7,311 bases of DNA from positions 1 through 7,311 of the forward strand of contig CAAEKI010000123.1 in NCBI GenBank assembly GCA_900756495.1. The letters run 5' to 3'. Source of the stretch: an uncultured Oscillospiraceae bacterium. Its GTDB lineage: Bacteria > Bacillota > Clostridia > Oscillospirales > Oscillospiraceae. Under the pieces are notes generated by a model that saw only the letters and a list, made by a program, of their open reading frames with translations, had not been told where the DNA came from and ran no database searches. This document shows positions 7,007 to 7,311 of the stretch, piece by piece (the stretch's first letter is position 1; each line of letters opens with the position of its first letter). Made by a program: the position numbers and the translations under genes.

Positions 7007-7088
7007 GAACACGCGAGGGGCAAGGAGGGGACTGAAACTTCAGCCTGTTCCGGCGGATTTTTATCCGCGGGGAAGCGCGCGTGCGTTC
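7007..7088 (+). ncRNA. Candidate structured 5' leader (three-way junction), possible cis-regulatory RNA
   Basis: The stretch can close on itself. CACGCG 7010-7015 pairs with CGCGTG 7078-7083, extended by GAA 7007-7009 with TTC 7086-7088 across a two-base bulge. Inside lie one hairpin at 7028-7051 (GGGA with TTCC, then CTGA with TCAG around AACT) and another at 7053-7068 (GCGGAT, TTTT loop, ATCCGC). Purine-rich single strands 7016-7027 and 7069-7077 join them. It ends 26 bases before the ribosome binding site of the lipoprotein gene. I could not match it to any riboswitch class I know, and I see no intrinsic terminator between it and the gene, so any control would more likely act on translation. 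Structure was found by eye only. Confidence 0.35.
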
Positions 7089-7128
7089 GAAAACCTATCG
7101 CCTATTTAAACTGAAAGGAAGGTAAAAA

Positions 7129-7311
7129 ATGAAAAAGAAACTCGCACTGCTCCTGGGCATTACTCTGACGGCGTCCCTGGCACTCTCCGCCTGCGGCGGC
7201 ACGGATACGCCCGCCTCCGGCGGCACCAGCACACCAACGGACACGCCGGCGGGCCAGCCCTCCGGCGGCGCCACCGAAATCACCGGCAGCTATACCGTCC
7301 GCCTGGGCACC
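7129..7311 (+). CDS. Lipoprotein, probable transporter substrate-binding protein, 3' partial
   Basis: The start is ATG 7129, with AAAGGAAGG (7114-7122) six bases upstream. The 61 visible codons encode a classical lipoprotein signal peptide: MKKK, a hydrophobic core (residues 5-19) and the lipobox LSAC with the lipidated Cys at 22. A low-complexity Gly/Ser/Thr/Pro linker (about 23-48) follows, as is usual for surface-tethered binding proteins. The mature domain just begins with ITGSYTVRLGT, resembling the first beta strand of solute receptors of ABC or TRAP (DctP-like) transporters. The rest, including all ligand-binding residues, is outside the window, so the substrate cannot be stated. It is separated from alaS by about 640 bp and has its own leader, so it begins a new transcription unit. 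The lipoprotein call is firm; the transporter call is inference. Confidence 0.8.
   Translation, partial: MKKKLALLLGITLTASLALSACGGTDTPASGGTSTPTDTPAGQPSGGATEITGSYTVRLGT

Overview
The window looks like chromosomal DNA from a GC-rich member of the Clostridia (Bacillota), perhaps Oscillospiraceae-like. The basis is a canonical tRNA-Ala T-box leader in front of alaS, an MltG and U32 (TrhP-type) pair of the Bacillota kind, a clostridial-style Cys-rich insertion in AlaRS, strong AGGAG-type ribosome binding sites and a short Lys-rich lipoprotein signal peptide. The family-level placement is inference from base composition and gene style only.

Layout, all genes on the + strand. Positions 1-3450 hold a tightly packed cluster. 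It begins with mltG (5' end outside the window), a membrane-anchored endolytic murein transglycosylase. A U32-family protein, probably the tRNA U34 hydroxylase TrhP, follows with its start overlapping the end of mltG. A ten-helix acyltransferase-3 membrane protein then starts with GTG inside the U32 stop (GTGA overlap). The overlaps suggest one transcript with translational coupling. Positions 3451-3805 hold a sigma-A-like promoter and a complete T-box leader. Its specifier codon GCC, UGGU bulge, antiterminator and competing terminator can all be read, and all agree with control by uncharged tRNA-Ala. The leader feeds full-length alaS (start best placed at 3806, end 6487).

A perfect 19-bp inverted repeat with an 8-nt loop follows alaS. 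About 570 bp without a convincing gene comes next, more AT-rich than the genes. The last part of this gap (about 6960-7128) looks like the promoter and 5' leader of a new transcription unit. That leader can fold into a compact three-way junction just ahead of a lipoprotein gene (7129 to the window end), probably a transporter substrate-binding protein cut off by the window edge.

In Bacillus subtilis, alaS, mltG (yrrL) and the U32 genes (yrrN/yrrO) also sit in one neighbourhood. This looks like a rearranged version of that locus, with alaS downstream of mltG-U32 and an acyltransferase gene between them. The window is mostly housekeeping. The least explained part is the structured leader before the lipoprotein gene; no new multi-gene system is evident.
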